Assembly (NCBI GenBank): GCA_964036195.1
Contig: OZ038458.1
Coordinates: 15,947,832-16,011,831, forward strand
From: Sphaerolaimus hirsutus
Lineage: Eukaryota > Nematoda > Chromadorea > Monhysterida > Sphaerolaimidae
Length of the DNA stretch: 64,000 nucleotides
Direction of reading: 5' to 3'
Below are positions 36,103 through 49,300 of this stretch, one piece after another. Position 1 is the stretch's first letter. Each line of letters opens with the position of its first letter. The position numbers were made by a program, and so were the translations under genes. Under the pieces are notes generated by a model. The model did no database searches and had not been told where the DNA came from. It worked only from the letters and a program-made list of their open reading frames with translations.

Positions 36103-39100
36103 TCACGTTCTCCACCAGTAAACCAGGATGCCTATGGCGGCGGCGGCGAACGCACCGAGCCCGACGGCGCGCCACAACAGGCGGTCACTTGCGGCGCGGC
36201 GGTCTGACTGGCGCAGGTGCTGCCGCAGCTGTTCCACTTGCTTGCGTCTGGCAGCCAGCTGTGCCGCTCGCTTGCTCTGCTGCGGCGGCGGCGGCGGTGA
36301 TTGTGGGGTTGATGTTGTCGCTGTCGCTGCACTGGATGTCGCCGTCGCTTGAGCATCGCCGGCGGGGTTTGCGTCCAGCCTGGCAGTCGCATGGGTATGA
36401 TTGTGAATTTTTCTTGTACTCCAGTGACTTCACACTTTGCACGCGTGGTTCCAGCTGGAAGCGTGCCAACGATATTTAACGCATGCGATTTTCAAAAAAA
36501 AGTTGGAAAAATCATTGCTGTTTTAATATTGTACATTAACGTGTTGACGGTTAGGTATACTTATAGTCCTAGATAGCAGTGCGTCTGTTTGCAGCACGCG
36601 CGCAGCGGTCATCAGATCCTGCCCGAGAAACGGGAATAACTCGGCCCCTCTCTCGCGCAGCTAAATTGAGTATGCGTAACTGTATTTAGATATTTTTTAG
36701 GCGTGTGCCGAATTACGTGCGTATTGTGCGGTCACTCTGACACAGCAAAAAATCGGTTCGTGAAGTGTGTGGAAGTGCGCTCTGTGAAGACACTTCCACT
36801 CACTTCCACACACTTCACGAAGTTTTCGGTGAAGTGTCTTCCACTCACTTCACCTAGCTTCACGAATACCGAAATTCGTGAAGTGCACTTCACGAACCTT
36901 TGCAGCATACTTTGCATGGTTCGTGAAGTGCCGTGAAGCGTCTGAAATGCGGTGAAGTGTCTTCACGCTGACATTGCGCGTCTGCGTGAAGTCACTTCAG
37001 GACACTTCACCGCGCATCACACACCCATTTTTTGCTGTGTGATGTAACCAGCGTGCTAATCTGGGGGATTATGTCGGGGGAATTATGATGTCCGCCGATA
37101 ATGAATATTGCGCACTCACTTTCACTGTCATACTAAGTGTGATGTCCGCCGATATATGTACTGTATTGAAAAAAACGGGTGATTTGAGAAAATATAATTA
37201 AACCATCAGCATTAATTGACAGACTCCTCGCTGCGGTAAACTCAAATGTGTTCAAAACAGATGGGTTCAATTGTGTTTCCCTATAAATTTTTACCAAATT
37301 ATAAATATTTTTCCAATTTTTCAAGATTTTGCCAATACTGACCCCGCGCACACTAGTTGACATCGACAACAGATGTCAACTGGTTCCCATCCCAATTCAA
37401 AGCTTGCTAGCGAATAACAATACGCATCGTATACATATTACTTCATGCCGGCCGTATACATTGCACATACCGCAATAATTTTTCTGCGTTTTGCACAGAC
37501 CACAACACTTTCACTTGAACGTCGCTCGTCGGCTCGTGAGCAAGCTTTTAATTGGGGTGAGAACCAGTTGACATCTGCTGTCGATGTCAACTAGTGTGTG
37601 TGGCAATTCATTAGTGCACTCTGTCACACTCGCCACACACTAGTCGGAGTCGGATCTAGTCGCAAATCGGCACCTTTGATGCTTACCGCTCTGACCCCTC
37701 AAACGTGCAAATGTAAATGACGCGCGGCGTGTCGAAAAAATACGAAAAACAATCGATACTGAGCCAAGCGACGCCAGGACTATAAGTATACTTTGCCGTG
37801 TTGACAGCAATGATTTTTTTATCTTTTTGTACAAATATCGCATATCATTAGCACTTTAATTGGATTGGCACGCTTCCAACATGAGACATCAATAAGTGCG
37901 AGTGCAGAGTATCAAGTCCGCCGAGGTTACCGTATAAGGCTGGCTGTTATTTCTACCACAGGAGGCAATATACAATTGGCCTACAGATTGGTTTGGTAGT
38001 AAACTAAGCCCAATAAATCCAAATTGTGACAGATAAAACAGTCATCGCAGCGAGTGAAACCAAATATGAAAAACTGTACATAATTATGTAGAAAGGTATA
38101 CGCGTTGAATCATCGATATTGTGTTGTAAAAACTTTTACACTAAATAAAAACCAGAAGCAACGTTTTGATATTCCTCGGCAATAGTACAAGTCATTCTTT
38201 TCAATGCACCCATTGTAATTTTCTACTTTTCCTTTTTTTCCAGCTATCTAATATTTACAGTACCGAAACATGTGATTTTTTTTGTATTTTAGCTGACAAA
38301 CACACATTTTTAACAACCATACATCGGAAACACATTGGCCCCTCAAAATGACGACCGATAACGGTAGTGTATATTGGTTATCCCTTGGGCAGCGAATGAC
38401 GTTGGTACGAATCATTAGTAGAAGCAAGCGCGTGACACTTAGGTAAGTAATAAATACGCTGAGTAAGTAAGTGTAAAGGATTAATACATTTTGAAAACGA
38501 CGCTGAGTACACCGAAAGTCATCTACACTATTCGTGATGCAAAAGCACGCTGGCAGGTGTGCACGCTGGCAGGTGTGCACGGCTGACTACGGGTGAAAAA
38601 CATTGCTTTACTCTATCTACAGTGCTTCCAGGGGTCTCCAAGATTTTGGCCCTCGCGGGGGCTGGATAGCGCTCCTCCGCTCCTCCGGATAGCGGGGGCA
38701 AATCGCTCCACCGGAAGGATAGATAGCTGTAAATTTTTCTGGGGGGGGGCTGTTGGGGGCACAATATATAGGCTTTTTCAAGGTTAAGAAGGCAGAAAGG
38801 GGTAAAACTCGCTAATAATCTGTTAACAGTAGCCAAAAGTAGGTTTAAAATGGCTAAAAATAGGTATATAACCATGTATATAGCCGGAAAGCGAGATTTT
38901 GAAGGTGAAAAACTATAAAAAGGTGCGAAAATTAGTGATTTTGAGCGAAAGTTGGGGCAAAATTTCTCAAAAACCACTCCAGATAGATAGATAGATAGCT
39001 GAGCGATTTGGGGGAAGGGGTCTTTGGGGGTAGTAGCCAAAATTTTTTGCCTCGGGATGGATAGATAGCTGAGCGGCCTCCGGGATAGATAGATAGCTGG

Positions 39101-42100
39101 CCGATTTGGGGGGGGGGGCAGCCCCCCCAGGAGACCCCTGAGTGCTTCTCAAAATAAAAGTGTAAAACTCCAACGACCCAAGGGAGTGAAATACAGCGAG
39201 TGGGGTGAGTAGGCGGAGGCACGGACCTGGTCGTACCTGCTGCGCGTCGTCTGGGCGGCTGCGGCGCGCAGCTGCTCGTCGAGCGGCGAGTCGCTGCTAT
39301 GGCACGACAGGGTCCGCACCACGCCCGCCGTGATGCTGGTGGCGTCGCCCGCCCCCTCGTCGTCGGACACCCGGTCCGCCAGGTACACGTGCGCCGAGAT
39401 TGACTCCACCTCTGCGATTGTTCGGATACGAGCGTTTTTAGTAAGTGGCCCAGACGAAATAGGTAGGGTAGTTGGCTGCAGAGAATTGCCGTTACATGGG
39501 AATTGGAAGGTGACAAATGTAACTTTAAATCATCGGTATTGGCTTTCCCTCAGTAGCCTATGGAAATATTTCATGTAGTTATCATCCAGCAGGTGAGTAA
39601 ATGTCAAAAATTAGGTAAGTTGTCATTCTGCACATGAATCACAAGTTTTATTTGTGCACCTTCCATTCGCAAATGCACTAAATATCTAATTACAACGCGT
39701 CACAAAAACCAGGAACTTAGCACACCCGGGTGAGGATCCAACGCGCAGATCGAGTGCTTCTTGCGCTTGAGCACGTCTCGCTCGTCGAAGGAGATGTGTC
39801 GCATGTGGTCGGGCAGCATGTTGCCGCCCGTCCGGTCGATGCCCCTGCGCCGCACCGGCGACTGGCCCACCGAGTGCGACGGCGAGCTGGTCGTGGCCAG
39901 TAGTTCCGCCTGAGCGGGGGTGTCCTAGATTTTTACCCTCCGGGAGGGGGGGGGGGGGTTGGAGAGGCGGCAAATCGCTCCTCCAGAGGGATAGATAGGT
40001 GAAAAAGAATTTCTATTTTTTTAGGGGGGTTTGAGGGGTTCCGGGGGTTCAGTGTATACGTGTAGAACGATGAAAAATGAAATTCTCTACAAAATAGCTG
40101 AAAATATGTAAACAAGAGCATATACAGCCAAAAAAGCTGAAAATAGGCAAAAAGGTGAAAATGGGTAAAAATGATGGAAATTAGCGATTTTGAGTGAAAA
40201 TTAGGGCAATTTCTCAAAAATCGCTCCCAGGTAAGTAGACAGCTTGCCGATTATTGGGTACCATTGTATTGTAGACCATTGTAGACCCCCGCGCCAAGGA
40301 TCTCCAGAACACGTAAACATGTGAAAGTGCAAGCCCACGACCACCGCACCAACCCATTTATCATCGTCTAGCGCATCGTGTATCGCGTGCCAGCTGAAGT
40401 AAAGCTGCTCGGGTGTCTGGATCAAGCCCATGCGGGATCGACGCAAATCTAGCACCAGGTTTAAGAGGTCCACTTTGCTGCTCTCGGTGGTCGGGTTGTG
40501 GTGAAGCTGAAAGGCACAAGTTCTTCAAACACAAGTGCGTTATGATGGAGATGTGTGATTTCAATGGAAAATTGACCAACCATAACTAATACAGAGTCTA
40601 CAACTACGAAGGTACCGGAACGTCCGATGCCTGCGGTGCATTTTGTAAATCATTCTTATCGACCAAATTGTAAATCGAAAAAAATGTGCAAAATTAAGAA
40701 ATACCAAGTCACCAGCAGAGCAATGGACAACTGCGGCGCCATAGCGATCGGCGTCAAGCAAACCAGATTTACGAATCTGCACACGATGGGTAATGGGTGT
40801 CAAACCATGGGCAGATGCATATAACGACCTAAAAAGGTCAATCTACCTCAAAAAGAAATTCCAAGAAGACATCGGTAGAATCAGGCACACCAAAATCAGG
40901 CCAATTCGTGTAGTGAAAATGCTTGACTGTTCTCCGTCGCGACACTGAATCAAGTCTCGCCACTGGCTCGCGTGTCTGCGGTCCAATTTTTTTACATTTG
41001 TGCAAATCACGGTCACTAATAATCACGGAAAATAATAAATAAATAAAATACTGTCATGAAAAAAATACAAGTTTGGCCATACACGCACACGCCGAAATTT
41101 CTTAACTTTTGGAAAACTGATAAATCAGCTTAAAACGCGTTTGAATTTACTGGAATGAGGTGTCTGACATATGCTGTTGACATGAATTTAAAACGACTCA
41201 TTCCAATGAACTCGAGACTTTTCCCACACTCAAATTTTTCCCCGAAGTTAAAGATTTCAGCTTCCTCCAGAGCGATTGAACCTCCGCAAGGTTCAAAACC
41301 CTGGAAACACCTGATAATGACCGTGATGATCGGAGAACACCTTTGCAAGGAGCAAACACTACAAACATTCACACCTGATCACTGCTCGAACTATGGCACC
41401 GTTTTGCCTCCGGTTCAGACTCCCCATTAGCGGCGTGGTCACGCGCGCAATCGGCTTCACCGTCGCTGTGCCGTTCGCGGACGCCATTCACATGCTCATC
41501 GGCAACGACGACGCCCTCGGGTTCGGGCAGCTCTTGTTGCAAACTGAGCGTGCGCACGGTGAAGTGTTCGCCGGCCTCGACAGATTCCAGGCGCACGACC
41601 AGCTCACCGAATCTGAGTAGTCGAAAACAGAGTTGTTAAAAGTACCGAGCTTTTTTCAAAGTAAATGTAAAGTATTTTATTTTTCCTCATCCATAAGTAT
41701 TTTATTTTTTCCTCATCCCTTTACTTTTACACTGCGTAAAACGTGAGTAAATGTACAATTCAATATTTTACTCATGGAAAACGTGAAAGTGAGTATTTTT
41801 TTGATTTTGTACCCAAGAAAACATAAAGGTGAGTAAAACGTGAGTTGTCGCTTTCCCCGCTCGTGGCAATTTCGATCGTTTCCTCTGGCATTTTCACAGT
41901 CATTTATACTTTTAATGCACCCCGTTCACTTTTCTGAAATACGTTTTCTGTACTCGCGTACTTTTAAAAAGTAGGCGTAAAGGTGAGTACCGGTGTTTTT
42001 CCAGAGGTGGCGTAACCGTATATACTCAGAACAAGGGTATACGTATTTTTCGAGTAAACGCAGATACGTTTGAACAGCTATGGTCGAAAAATCCATAGCT

Positions 42101-43456
42101 TATTTTCTTGAGTGGGGAATGATGAAAAAGCTAAAAATATAATAACAGACCTCAATTCGGACTTCTCCTCACTGGAAGGAAAGTATGGGGCGCATTTTTG
42201 ACAGTTATTCTCGATTAGTTTATTCAACATGACAATACAGTGAGAATCCTGTTCCCATACCATGCGCCAAAAGTCTCCGCAAGTATGTTGCAGTGGGCCC
42301 TGAGAACGCAGCGTTAATGGTTTTGTTTCACGGCACAAACGACACACGGCCCTGTACCGGTGCATATGTTTACCCGGTGCACAAGTAGCAAAAGCAGCAA
42401 AATGGCACCATGGTGCGGCATACATCGGTGCCCTCAAATGACGCCATTCCATCACTAATCAAGTGTATGCTTGTTGGGGGTTTTTTTTTTTGGGGGGGGG
42501 GGGTGTTCGCAGGAGTTCAATATATAGGAATTTTCAAGGTTGAGAACGAAAAAAGGGTGAAAAATCGCTAGATAGATATGAAGTTAGCTGGAGCTATTGG
42601 GTGTGTCCCCCCTCCAACCCCCCATACTGAAAACATGCAGTGTCCATGACGACCCAGTGCTCAAGTACAGGGGCCGTACCTAAGCACCGGGACTACATTG
42701 GCACCGGTATCGCTACTTGTGCACCGGGTAAACTTGTGCATGGGGTTCTAGCCCAACAAACGTAACTCACCTGCGAGAGTATATACCGCCTGCGGGCCAT
42801 GGGCACGTGCAGCAAACTGGCGTTGACGTAATCGGACGCGTTGGCGCCGGGCTCGAGCAAGCGGACGCGCGAGTGATCGTACGGCAGCACGTCGCGGTAG
42901 CGGTTGCGCAGCACGGACGCCGGCCGCAGCGCCGCGCCGCACTCCAGCCCCAGGGCGTCCTCCTGCTGTCGGGCCGCCTCGCGCAGCCGCTGTTAGGTGG
43001 GGTGATTGAAAAGACGTTGTTTTGTCAATGGCCCCGTTTTAAAGAGATCTGTTTTTTTTCTTCAAAAGTCCCAAATATGGTTATGGTTATGTATGTATTT
43101 CGAATGTGTGTTATGAATGGGACAAGCAGCCGGTCTTCAATAATCTGTGCAAGTGTTCTGAGCGGAATAAAAACGTTATAAATAGATGAAAATGCGACAA
43201 ACAAAACCATGAAAACAATCACGTATGTGAAATTGCGTTCTACATTCGCTGACTTGACACAGACTCAAACCTACAAAACCCCCACAGCTCAAAGGGACCT
43301 AACCAATCCTAAAACTGTGCCCAAAAACCACAAACGAACCGAATACAACTTCACCCACGCCACGGGGCCAGCCGCGTCAATTTCATTGAATCTGTTTATC
43401 ATGTACTTTGTGCCAGCCATGCCGCACGACGGCGTGTCCGCCTCACTGTCAACCAT
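36103..43456 (-). CDS. PTPN1/Ptp61F-like non-receptor tyrosine phosphatase with C-terminal membrane anchor
   Basis: Eleven exons on the minus strand: 43456-43340, 42989-42771, 42299-42151, 41612-41375, 40975-40847, 40776-40713, 40630-40581, 40506-40345, 39909-39726, 39411-39237 and 36379-36103, about 587 aa. It should remove phosphate from tyrosines, by family analogy on receptor and JAK-type substrates, at the ER face. Visible: the NRYRDVLPYDHSRVRL phosphotyrosine loop, the WPDFGVP loop with general acid D268, the P-loop VVHCSAGIGRSGTF with Cys303 and Arg309 (split by an intron after the second G codon base), and the Q-loop GLIQTPEQ. A low-complexity tail ends in a hydrophobic segment GLGAFAAAAIGILVYWWRT, as in tail-anchored PTPN1. 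Exon 4 adds an acidic insertion of about 45 residues before the WPD region. The 3' end of exon 8 is a choice among nearby donors; 40345 keeps frame. Confidence 0.92.
36740..37039. mobile_element. MITE of GTGAAGTG/CACTTCAC words
   Basis: Inverted ends CACAGCAAAAAAT (from about 36740) and ATTTTTTGCTGTG (to 37039) enclose dozens of GTGAAGTG or CACTTCAC words in both orientations. It lies in intron 10 of the phosphatase. Confidence 0.6.
37351..37620. mobile_element. Inverted-repeat element, CACACTAGTTGACATCGAC ends
   Basis: The left side CACACTAGTTGACATCGACA... and right side TGTCGATGTCAACTAGTGTG are inverted over roughly 70 bp (including AACTGGTTCCCATCCCAATT and AATTGGGGTGAGAACCAGTT). A diverged relative is at 32930-33160. 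It lies in the last phosphatase intron. Confidence 0.65.
38629..39140. mobile_element. hAT-type MITE, CAGGGGTCTCC ends with CTATCTAT words, 512 bp
   Basis: Ends CAGGGGTCTCCAAGATTTTG and CCAGGAGACCCCTG, 8-bp duplication AGTGCTTC (38621-38628 and 39141-39148). The arms carry GATAGATAGATAGCTG arrays. Sister copies: 44642-45136, 46812-47176, outer element 60568-61920; partial copies near 39913-40240, 42470-42620 and 48010-48290. Confidence 0.88.
39913..40240. repeat. Partial CAGGGGTCTCC-family element in phosphatase intron 8
   Basis: GTGTCCTAGATTTTTACCCTCC at the left and TTCTCAAAAATCGCTCCCAGG at the right match the family inside. The left edge is only about 3 bp from exon 9, so the polypyrimidine tract of this acceptor comes from the element. 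I see no intact duplication. Confidence 0.6.
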
Positions 43457-43820
43457 CTGATGTTATTTGGACGGCTTTTTATGTGTTTTTTTTGGCTGTT
43501 TTAATTAATACACAAAATATCCTGATAATTTCAGTGTACTGCGATTTTTTACAAGCTCGCTCAGAATAGTAGGTAATATACTGGCAACTGCGCCGAGCCA
43601 AAACCAGTGGTGTCAAAGAGACAATGCTATCAAAGTTCCATAAATGTTGCAACTGACAAAAGTTTCATTTCCACTCCGCGAAGGTAAGAACATGAGTATA
43701 GTAAAATATTTACTATACCGTTTTACTATTCATCAATGAGTATAAATAATAATTATGAAAACAACCACCGAAGTATTTTTTTGTAACAGTGCAGAAACAA
43801 TGGCTCACTAAACCTATACA

Positions 43821-45517
43821 TACACCCGTGTTCATTTGGGTTCGGACACATGCACATTTTTTATAAAAAGCTTTATTCTGCCAGAACTATATTACTTTGA
43901 AAATTTTGGCTGGTACCCAAACAAAGCCCTAACATTTGTCTACAAAACCCATGGGACACCCACCAGTATAACGCCATGTGGGCTGCGTAAGCAGCCCACA
44001 CATTTTTATATGCAAAATTTCATTGCTTACTTGGGTTCAGACGCGTTGTTTGTACAGCTAATATTCTGTCTTTCAAAGCCGGATTTTGGCTTTGAAGACA
44101 GAAATAAACTCTGGCTAGTTGCCAGAGCCCAATTCCTTTAAAAATCAGATTAAGATAGACTTTTATTGCTTCATGGTTCTTGATACTGATTGGGTGAGTT
44201 GACAATAATTTTCCCCAGTTCCCTACAAATGTGCATCACTCAAGCACAGTTGGCATGCGATTTTGGGCATTCAGCAGTGTGTAGGGCACTGGAAACAACC
44301 AGGCCAGTTAGAGAAAGTTGTGGGGAATCTTTTATACACACCCCCATTCAAGGAAACCTCCCAAACTCGAGACGCTTAGGTGCAAAAAAAATATTGTGTG
44401 TATCTTACCTTTTTACTAGTCAATTTTCTATTTTTTGAATTTAGCATTTTTGCTCTTAAGCGACTTGAGTTTGAGAGGTTTCCTCGAATGGGGGTGTGTA
44501 TAAAAGATTCCCCACAACCTTCTCAAGCTGGCCTGGTTGTTTCCAGTGCCCTACACACTGCTGAATGCCCAAAATCGCATGCCAACGTTGCTTGAGTGAT
44601 GCACATTTGTGGGGAACTGGGGAAAATGATTGTCTACTCACCAGGGGTCTCCTAGGGGGGGGGGGCTGGGGGGGGGCTGCCCCCCCCCCCAAATCGGCCA
44701 GCTATCTATCTATCCCGGAGGCCGCTCAGCTATCTATCTATCCCAAGGCAAAATTTTTGGCTACTACCCCCAAAGACCCCCCCCAAATCGCTCAGCTATC
44801 TATCTATCTGGAGTGGTTTTTGAGAAATTTTGCCCCAATTTTCGCCGAAAATCACCAATTTTCGCACCTTTTTATAGTTTTTCACCTTCAAAATCGTGCT
44901 TTCCGGCTATATACATGTTTATATACCTATTTTTAGCCATTTTATACCTACTTTTGGCTACTTTTAACTGATTCTTAGCGATTTTTCTCCTTTCTGCCTT
45001 CTTGACCTTGAAAAAGCCTATATATTGTGCCCCCGCCAGCCCCCCCCCAGAAAAATTTTTCAGCTATCTATCCCTCCGGAGGAGCGATTTGCTATCTATC
45101 CAGCCCCCGCGAGGGCCAAAATCCTGGAGACCCCTGCTACTCACCCAATCAGTATCAAAAGGCATGAAGTGATAAAAGTCTATCCTAATCTGATTTTTAA
45201 AGGCATTGGACTCTGGCAACTAGCCAGAGTTTATTTATGGCTTCAAAGCCAAAATTCAGCCTTGAAAGACAGAATATAAGCTGTATAACCAACGCGTCCA
45301 AACCCAAGTAAGCAATGAAATTTTGTCTAAAAAAATGTGTGGGCCACTTTCGCGGCCCACATGGCGTTATACTGGGGGGTGTCCTATGGGTTTTGTAGAC
45401 AAATGTTTGGGCTTTTTGGGGGTACCAGCAAAAAATTTCAAAGTGATATATTTCCGGCAGAATAAAGCTTTTTATAAAAAATGTGTGTGTGTCCGAACCC
45501 AAATGAACATGGGTGTA
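43821..45517. mobile_element. Large foldback element with arms of about 560 bp
   Basis: The left arm starts TACACCCGTGTTCATTTGGG and the right arm ends as its near complement CCCAAATGAACATGGGTGTA. The arms stay complementary to about 44371 and from about 44460 onward, leaving a loop of 80-90 bp. The right arm is interrupted by the hAT MITE 44642-45136. No protein frame is conserved in the arms. Confidence 0.8.
44642..45136. mobile_element. hAT-type MITE, CAGGGGTCTCC ends, nested in the foldback element
   Basis: Ends CAGGGGTCTCCTAGG and CCTGGAGACCCCTG, 8-bp duplication CTACTCAC (44634-44641 and 45137-45144). Removing it restores the palindrome of the host element. Confidence 0.9.
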
Positions 45518-46379
45518 AATACACGTTGCCCCCGGATTACGGATTAACGGTAAAAAATGCAACACACGCCGCAAACAAAGTAACAGCGAGATTGTGTTTT
45601 TTTGTTTACAAGGCGAATACCCCCTGGACATCTGCGCTTAAAGTACATCTAGGTGAAGCGCAGTGGGCTGCAAACACTCTGGACATCCGTCACCACACGG
45701 CACGCCAAACAGCGCTGCGCACACCAGGTTTCTGCCAGTAAACATTGGTTTCAGTAAAATCAGAAATCGGTTTTGAACCAATTTGAGTTTACAGAATGCG
45801 CTTACAGATTACTAGTGTGCACAGCAACAATGGCGCTGCACAAATTAGTGTACCACCAAAATTTGGGAAACTTGTAAATCTGTTTAGCACACATTTGAGT
45901 TTACCACAATAAAAATCTGTCAATTATTGTTGACAGAGATAAAAAATTCATTGTGGCAAACTCAAATGCATTAAAACAAAATAAGAGTTTCCCAACATTT
46001 GATGGTGCACTAGTGCGTGACTAGTGCATTATGGATGCAGAACAGGGCGTTGTGTGGACTTTGACATAAATGTATTCCAAATATCAAATAAATGTCAAAC
46101 ACCGATGACGCAATGGAATATGCAGAGGGTTGGCACGTTCTGTTCGACTGTTTTTGAAGTAAAATTGCCGCCAAGAAACGCTTCTTTCAACCCCAATGCA
46201 AGCAACGTAAAGCCTAACATATACAAAAAAGCAATGACGCCATCGTAAATATAAAGATATCGCATTGTCCAAATCAGGAATCGACAGATTCACAAATTCA
46301 CAAAACACACACACAGGTACACGAACACACGACCACAACAAAAATACAGTGAATTAAGTGGCGGCGCGGCAGGGCCAGG

Positions 46380-49300
46380 TCACCTGACCACGGGCACCTG
46401 CGGGGCGCACCGCTCCAGCCAATGAGTGTTGTTGCGCACGAGCACGGCGCGCTGCAGCCGCAGCTCGTCGTCCAGCACGCAGCCCAACGCGGACAGGTCG
46501 GCGCACGATTCCTGTAGATGGGTTGTCGTTGTTTTCATTTTTTTTTACTGATGACAAAGATGGAACGGGAAAGGGTATACCGTATTTCCTCGAAATACCC
46601 CCCGGGGGTGATTTTGAGGGGGGGGGGGGTAACCGAGGGGGGTGTTTAACGGGTGTTTTGCATTGCACGAATCACAAACCGCAGTTTTGTCATGTACGTT
46701 CTGTGTAAACTCAATTTGGGGGGGTATTTCGAGGAGGGGTCTAATAAATTCATAGTGGCCATTTTGAGGGGGTATTTCAAGGAAATACGGTAGTTCCAAA
46801 AGAATGCTGTGCAGGGGTCTCCTAGGGGGGGGGGCTGCCCCCCCCAATCGCTCAGCTATCTATCTATCTGGAGTGGTTTTTGAGAAATGTTGCCCCAATT
46901 TTCGCTCAAAATCACTAATTTTCGCACCTTTTTTAGTTTTTCACCTTCAAAATCGTGCTTTCCAGCTATATATACCTAGTTTTAGCCATTTTATACCTAC
47001 TTTTGGCTACTTTTAATGATTATTAGCGATTTTTTCCCCTTTCTGCCTTCTTAACCTTGAAAAAGCCTATATATTGTGCCCCCGCCAGCCCCCCCCAGAA
47101 AAATTTTCAGCTATCTATCCCTCCGGATTTGCTATCTATCCAGCCCCCGCGAGGGCCAAAATTCTGGAGACCCCTGATGCTGTGTATGGTTCAAACGACA
47201 TCACTCTTCGATATTGAGATTCCATATTTTTGCTGAAACTCGATATTCGACATCGAACCCTAGATATCGATACTCGATGTTAAAAATAGTCGATATTCGA
47301 TACTATATATCGTTTGAACCCTAAATCCAAACCTTATCATCGGCGGCTGCGGGTACGGCCAGCAGGTCGAGCGCCAGGTCAGACAGAGTCGGCCAAGTCG
47401 CCCGCCCCTCACTTCCCCACCACGAGAATACGTCGTCTGATGTGCGTAGCCTGGATGAATTAAATAAGCGTATATATTTAATATAATCTTGGCGATCACG
47501 ATTGTTTGCTCGATTGCGTACTGCTGAATTGTTGATTGAGGCAGGAAATAGACCCCCAAAACAGATGAATGATAAAAATTCGTCGATAAAATTGACCTAA
47601 AGCCAAGTCTGAGCCCTCAAAATGTAAGGGCTTCATAAACACCCGGGATAAAACTAAAATATTTTCTAGACATGTCAAGTGTCATTTTAAACCACACCAC
47701 GTTAAATCGACTAGAAAACACTCACCTCACATCGGCGGCCTCGTAAGTTTCCATTTCATCGGCCACGGGCGCTTCGTGCTTCGGCACGCGGTACTTCTCC
47801 AAGAGCTGATCCATTATGTGATCAGGATCGCCTTCCCCATCGGCGGCAGCGCCGCCACCAGCCGCCCCATTGGCTTCGCTGGTGTCCATGACGGCAGACG
47901 CCTGCTGCCCATTTTCTACCGGTTCAACTGGGCCGCTGTGCACGCCGTTTTGAGTTACCACCGCCGTCCACTTCTGCGATGAGCCGTGACTTGATTTGAA
48001 CCGATTTGATTTGATTCGATGCCCCCCCCCCAAATCGCCCAGCTATCTATTTTACCTGGAGCGATTTTCGAGAAATTTTTACCCATTTTTAGCACATGGT
48101 TATTTACCCATTATTCGCTATTTCGGCTACTTTTACCCATTTTTGCGATTATTTCCCCTTTCTGCCTTCTACACTTTGAAAAAGCCCATATATTTTGTCT
48201 CCGAGAGTCACCCAGAAATTTTTTTCAGCTATCTATCCCTCCAGAGGAGCGATTTCCCACGATGCCCGAAATCTCACAGACCCCTGGATTTGGTGAAGGT
48301 GTTTTGATGGGGAAAAAATTCGCCAGGAAAACAGACCCGATCCATAATCCACTTTCTGCCCGCATTGACCAAATCCTCGGACAGCATGGCGCTGACCCTG
48401 GGATCGAGCAGGGCGGCGGCGGCGGGGGCCGCGTCGAAGTCGTGCGAGCCCGGCGCGACTGCGAACGCTAGCGCCGCGCTGACGGCGCGCTCCAAACCGG
48501 CGCAGGCGGCGGCCGCCGGCGGCGACCAGTCGCTTTCGTCAACGCGCCAGTGCGTCCGCAGCACTTCGTACGTGGCCACGACCTGCACACACGCGGCGAT
48601 GATAGGATCATAGCAATGGACCTAGTGAGACAAACTAAACCAGCCGAATCAGGCACGTACAAGGACGTAGCCAGGGGGGGGGGGGGCGGGGGGGGCGGCC
48701 GCCCCCCCTCCCTTCCCGGGCCGGGCCAAAAAATGTGCCAGAAATGGCACTTCCAGAAGACGGTTTTTGCGTAGTTAGAAAAATTTTTGCGCGCAAGCGC
48801 GCATTTGAAAATCACACAACATATATTTGCAGTTGAGCCGTATCCGCGGCCTCAAAACCGGTAAAAAACTATAAATTCCAGTCCGTGTCGCTGTATATGC
48901 CTGTAAAATATAGACATGTACAGCTGTTTTGGCGCCAATGCCAGCGCCAGTGGCGCCATGGCGTCACGCCTACGAATGGCGCCAGCGCCATGGCGCTATT
49001 CCCCTACTACAGAGGCAAAATTTTAGGGGGGGGGGCGCCGCCCCCCCCCCGTTCGCCGGGCCCCGTATACAATCCGCCCCCCCCCGCTCAAAAATCCTGG
49101 CTACGTCCCTGGGCACGTACGCAGGCTTTTTGAGCGGAGGGAGGATTTTATGGTGCCACACACGTTGGATGTCAACTGGTTTTGGTGTCAACTCTATTTT
49201 ATAACACTTTAGATAGCAGGACAATTTTCAAGTGCACGTGCGGCAAAGTCGAAGAGGAATTCATATTAACATGTGCATTTGCACACGGTTTCGCAACCCA

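Larger units (their letters stand above)
43457..46379. other. Spacer upstream of the phosphatase, dominated by a foldback element
   Basis: Contains the palindrome at 43821-45517 and its nested MITE. The remaining flanks (43457-43820 and 45518-46379) hold AT-rich DNA with one inverted pair around 45740-45990 (AATTTGAGTTTAC / GTAAACTCAAAT type words). No coding exon recognised. Confidence 0.5.

Noticed and set aside
36185..36469. Alternative frame of the last phosphatase exon (Ala-rich, ending early)
   Set aside because: It needs a different donor in exon 10 and loses the hydrophobic tail; donor 39237 with the frame ending LVYWWRT gives a membrane anchor as in PTPN1.
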